DNA of 64,000 nucleotides from Aliidiomarina sedimenti (GTDB lineage: Bacteria; Pseudomonadota; Gammaproteobacteria; Enterobacterales; Alteromonadaceae). A model generated the notes under the pieces. That model saw nothing but the letters and a program-made list of their open reading frames with translations, was not told where the DNA came from and did no database searches. Below are positions 62,434-64,000 of the stretch, in pieces; within the stretch, counting starts at the first letter, position 1, and the number at the start of each line of letters is the position of its first letter. The stretch covers positions 248,001-312,000 of the forward strand of contig NZ_PIPN01000001.1 in NCBI RefSeq assembly GCF_003986955.1, written 5' to 3'. Made by a program: the position numbers and the translations under genes.

Positions 62434-62462
62434 AAAAGGCAGACGCTAAACGTCTGCCTTTT
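62434..62462. terminator. rho-independent terminator after hrpA
   Basis: AAAAGGCAGACG-CTAAA-CGTCTGCCTTTTG is a strong stem with flanking A and T runs, usable on both strands. Confidence 0.9.
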
Positions 62463-62533
62463 GTCCGCACTGGTGAAAATGCTCTCTCACCAACTACTCT
62501 CACTCACTCTTAACTTATCGGTACCAACGGCGC

Positions 62534-62803
62534 TTATGCAGACTGATACAGACCAAGGTTCTCACGCGCATAGGCTTCGAACTCAGTGCAGCCGCCAATA
62601 TGTTGCTCGTCGACGAAAATCTGTGGCACCGTTAATACAGGTTTGCCTACGGTTTTCTCTAAATCAGCTTTGCTGATGCCTTCGGCGTGGATATCGACGT
62701 ATCTAAACTCGAAATCATCGCGTTCTTCGCTTAATTGTTCGGCGATTTGTTTAGCCCGAACACAAAAAGGGCACGCGGGGCGACCGAAAATTACAGTTAA
62801 CAT
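62534..62803 (-). CDS. grxA: glutaredoxin (GrxA type)
   Basis: 89 residues. It reduces disulphides with glutathione; GrxA is the main reductant of ribonucleotide reductase. MLTVIFGRPACPFCVRAKQI holds the CPFC active site; TVPQIFVDEQHIGGCTEFEA near 60-79 has the cis-Pro and glutathione-binding residues. The ATG at 62803 matches the family start; the longer frame to 62857 does not. It lies after nrdB-yfaE on the same strand, consistent with its job. Confidence 0.9.
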   Translation of the reverse strand: MLTVIFGRPACPFCVRAKQIAEQLSEERDDFEFRYVDIHAEGISKADLEKTVGKPVLTVPQIFVDEQHIGGCTEFEAYARENLGLYQSA

Positions 62804-62940
62804 AATGACTCCCAAATTTGATGGATAAAACGAATCTGACTGACGCCAGTATGCCAAAGGTCGCTATGTAAGGAAAACTGATTAATACGATTTGTTTAAT
62901 CACTTTTATCTATATAGCCTTAACAACGGCGTTTACCAGC

Positions 62941-63204
62941 TCAGTGTTCTAACTCAAGATCACTGGTGGCAATGCAGACACAGGGCAGAATATCGCCCGG
63001 GCGAACATATGCCAATGGTTCTGTTATGTAGGCAACCTGCCCGGAAATCAAGTGGCTTCGGCACGCGCCGCAGAATCCATTGCGGCAGTGGAAGTGAGTC
63101 TCAAGGCCAGCCTGCTCCATTGACTGCAGCAAGCTGTCCTTATTCTGCGCCGGTACCTCGAACAATGGTTCACCGTTCACCTTGACGCGCAATGGCTTAC
63201 TCAT
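62941..63204 (-). CDS. yfaE: 2Fe-2S ferredoxin YfaE
   Basis: 87 residues. Cluster ligands CRNGFCGACRS near 40-50 and a last Cys in DILPCVCIA near 74. It maintains or regenerates the diferric-tyrosyl cofactor of ribonucleotide reductase beta subunit, encoded 15 bases upstream, as in the E. coli nrdAB-yfaE operon. Confidence 0.92.
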   Translation of the reverse strand: MSKPLRVKVNGEPLFEVPAQNKDSLLQSMEQAGLETHFHCRNGFCGACRSHLISGQVAYITEPLAYVRPGDILPCVCIATSDLELEH

Positions 63205-63219
63205 GCTGGCAGGTCATAG

Positions 63220-64000
63220 TTACAAGTCGAAATCGCCAAAGTCTGTGACACTGACTTCACTGTCGATTTGTCCGACCAGATAAGAACTGATTTCAGATTC
63301 CTGAGGCGCTACCTGCACGTTGTCAGAGACCAGATATTTGTTCATCCAGGGCAGGGGGTTATTGGTTTGCGAATAACCAGGCTCAAGACCAATCGCGGCC
63401 ATGCGCATGTTGGCGATGTACTCAACGTACTGGCACAGCATTTGTTCGTTAAGGCCTATCATAGAGCCATTTTTAAACAGGTAACGGGCCCATTTTTTCT
63501 CCTGCTCAACGGCAGATTTGAAAATCGCCATGGCTTCGTCTTTCAACTCTTCGGCGATTTCTTTCATCTCAGGATCATCCTCACCATATTGCCACAGGTT
63601 CAGAATATGCTGAGTGGATGTCAGATGAAGGTTCTCGTCGCGCGCAATGAGGCGAATGATCTTCGAATTCCCTTCCATCATTTCGCGTTCAGCGAAGGCG
63701 AAGGTGCAGGCAAAGCTGACGTAGAAGCGGATAGCTTCCAACGCATTGACCGAATTCATGCACAGGAAGAGTTTCTTCTTCAGTTCGCGTCTGGTGACGG
63801 TATAGGTTTCCCCGTCAAGGGTAATGTCACCTTCACCCTGGGTTTGCCACAGCTGGGTGTGGAAAATTAAATCATCGTAGTACTTGGAAATATCCGTAGC
63901 GCGTTCACGGATTTCATCATTCGCCACGATATCGTCAAATACTTCACTTGGGTCACTGAACAGGTTACGCAAAATATGCGTGTATGAGCGTGAATGAATG
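63220..64000 (-). CDS. nrdB: ribonucleotide reductase class Ia beta subunit (partial)
   Basis: About 260 C-terminal residues are visible; the gene continues beyond the window end, where the frame reads [20 protein letters not shown] without a start. It houses the diiron-tyrosyl radical used to make deoxyribonucleotides. Iron ligands are visible in [14 protein letters not shown]. The C-terminal tail [12 protein letters not shown] is the usual docking peptide for NrdA. Together with yfaE it forms the operon's end. Confidence 0.95.
   Translation of the reverse strand, partial: IHSRSYTHILRNLFSDPSEVFDDIVANDEIRERATDISKYYDDLIFHTQLWQTQGEGDITLDGETYTVTRRELKKKLFLCMNSVNALEAIRFYVSFACTFAFAEREMMEGNSKIIRLIARDENLHLTSTQHILNLWQYGEDDPEMKEIAEELKDEAMAIFKSAVEQEKKWARYLFKNGSMIGLNEQMLCQYVEYIANMRMAAIGLEPGYSQTNNPLPWMNKYLVSDNVQVAPQESEISSYLVGQIDSEVSVTDFGDFDL

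Overview
The window reads as a chromosomal segment of a gammaproteobacterium, probably an Alteromonadales-type marine bacterium (Idiomarinaceae-like; this is inference from gene content and order). The core is ordinary gammaproteobacterial: thrS-infC-rpmI-rplT-pheS-pheT-ihfA with an ATT-initiated infC, ribE, glsA, sbcB, cmoM, hrpA and nrdB-yfaE. No integrase, transposase, prophage or CRISPR array was seen.

Layout. (1) 1-3.9 kb: accessory block I, with the end of a large helical-repeat protein, a 4-TM protein, a DUF2971 protein and a GNAT acetyltransferase, separated by integron attC-like sites. (2) 3.9-8.9 kb: AraC regulator/SDR pair, a LytS-type kinase with a LytTR regulator, and an exported amidohydrolase. 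(3) 9.0-13.5 kb: an RHH/RelE toxin-antitoxin pair, a broken antitoxin gene and accessory block II (DUF2971, GIY-YIG, SRPBCC and orphan genes, again with attC-like sites). This stretch is flanked by a 42-bp near-identical repeat taken from the 3' end of the next gene. (4) 13.5-20.7 kb: a sensor kinase, an NtrC-like regulator and a MacAB-like ABC efflux operon (two permeases, ATPase, membrane fusion protein), preceded by a sigma-54 promoter and paired GTGTCCG palindromes. (5) 20.9-24.4 kb: accessory block III (Qnr-like pentapeptide protein, helical-repeat protein, DUF1801, two GFA proteins), including a 124-bp site resembling the Vibrio VCR. (6) 24.5-36 kb: tRNA-Val, glsA, a DUF3080 lipoprotein, ribE, an EamA transporter, then the translation/IHF cluster. 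(7) 36-46.6 kb: an ECF sigma/ChrR anti-sigma pair with a LON-domain gene, and a divergent ten-gene operon (DUF523/DUF1722, photolyase, NTF2-like, SDR, flavoprotein, DUF1365, Cfa-like methyltransferase, DUF2878, chalcone-isomerase-like, DUF3833). This is a typical light/singlet-oxygen regulon, and both transcription units carry a matching GATC(C/T)-N16/17-CGTA promoter. (8) 46.7-64 kb: a small conserved gene, an H1-like protein, Nif3, cmoM, a hydroxyacid dehydrogenase, a DUF1329/YCF48/RND export set, sbcB, isoaspartyl peptidase, a CBS protein, hrpA, grxA, yfaE and nrdB (cut by the window end).

The main unusual feature is three separate clusters of attC-like sites and small cassette-type genes, interleaved with resident chromosomal genes and without a visible integron integrase (a CALIN-type arrangement). 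The second is a complete sigma-54 circuit, with activator, kinase, enhancer palindromes and promoter all in one locus. The third is the 42-bp repeat bracketing block II, which records the recombination that inserted or rearranged it.
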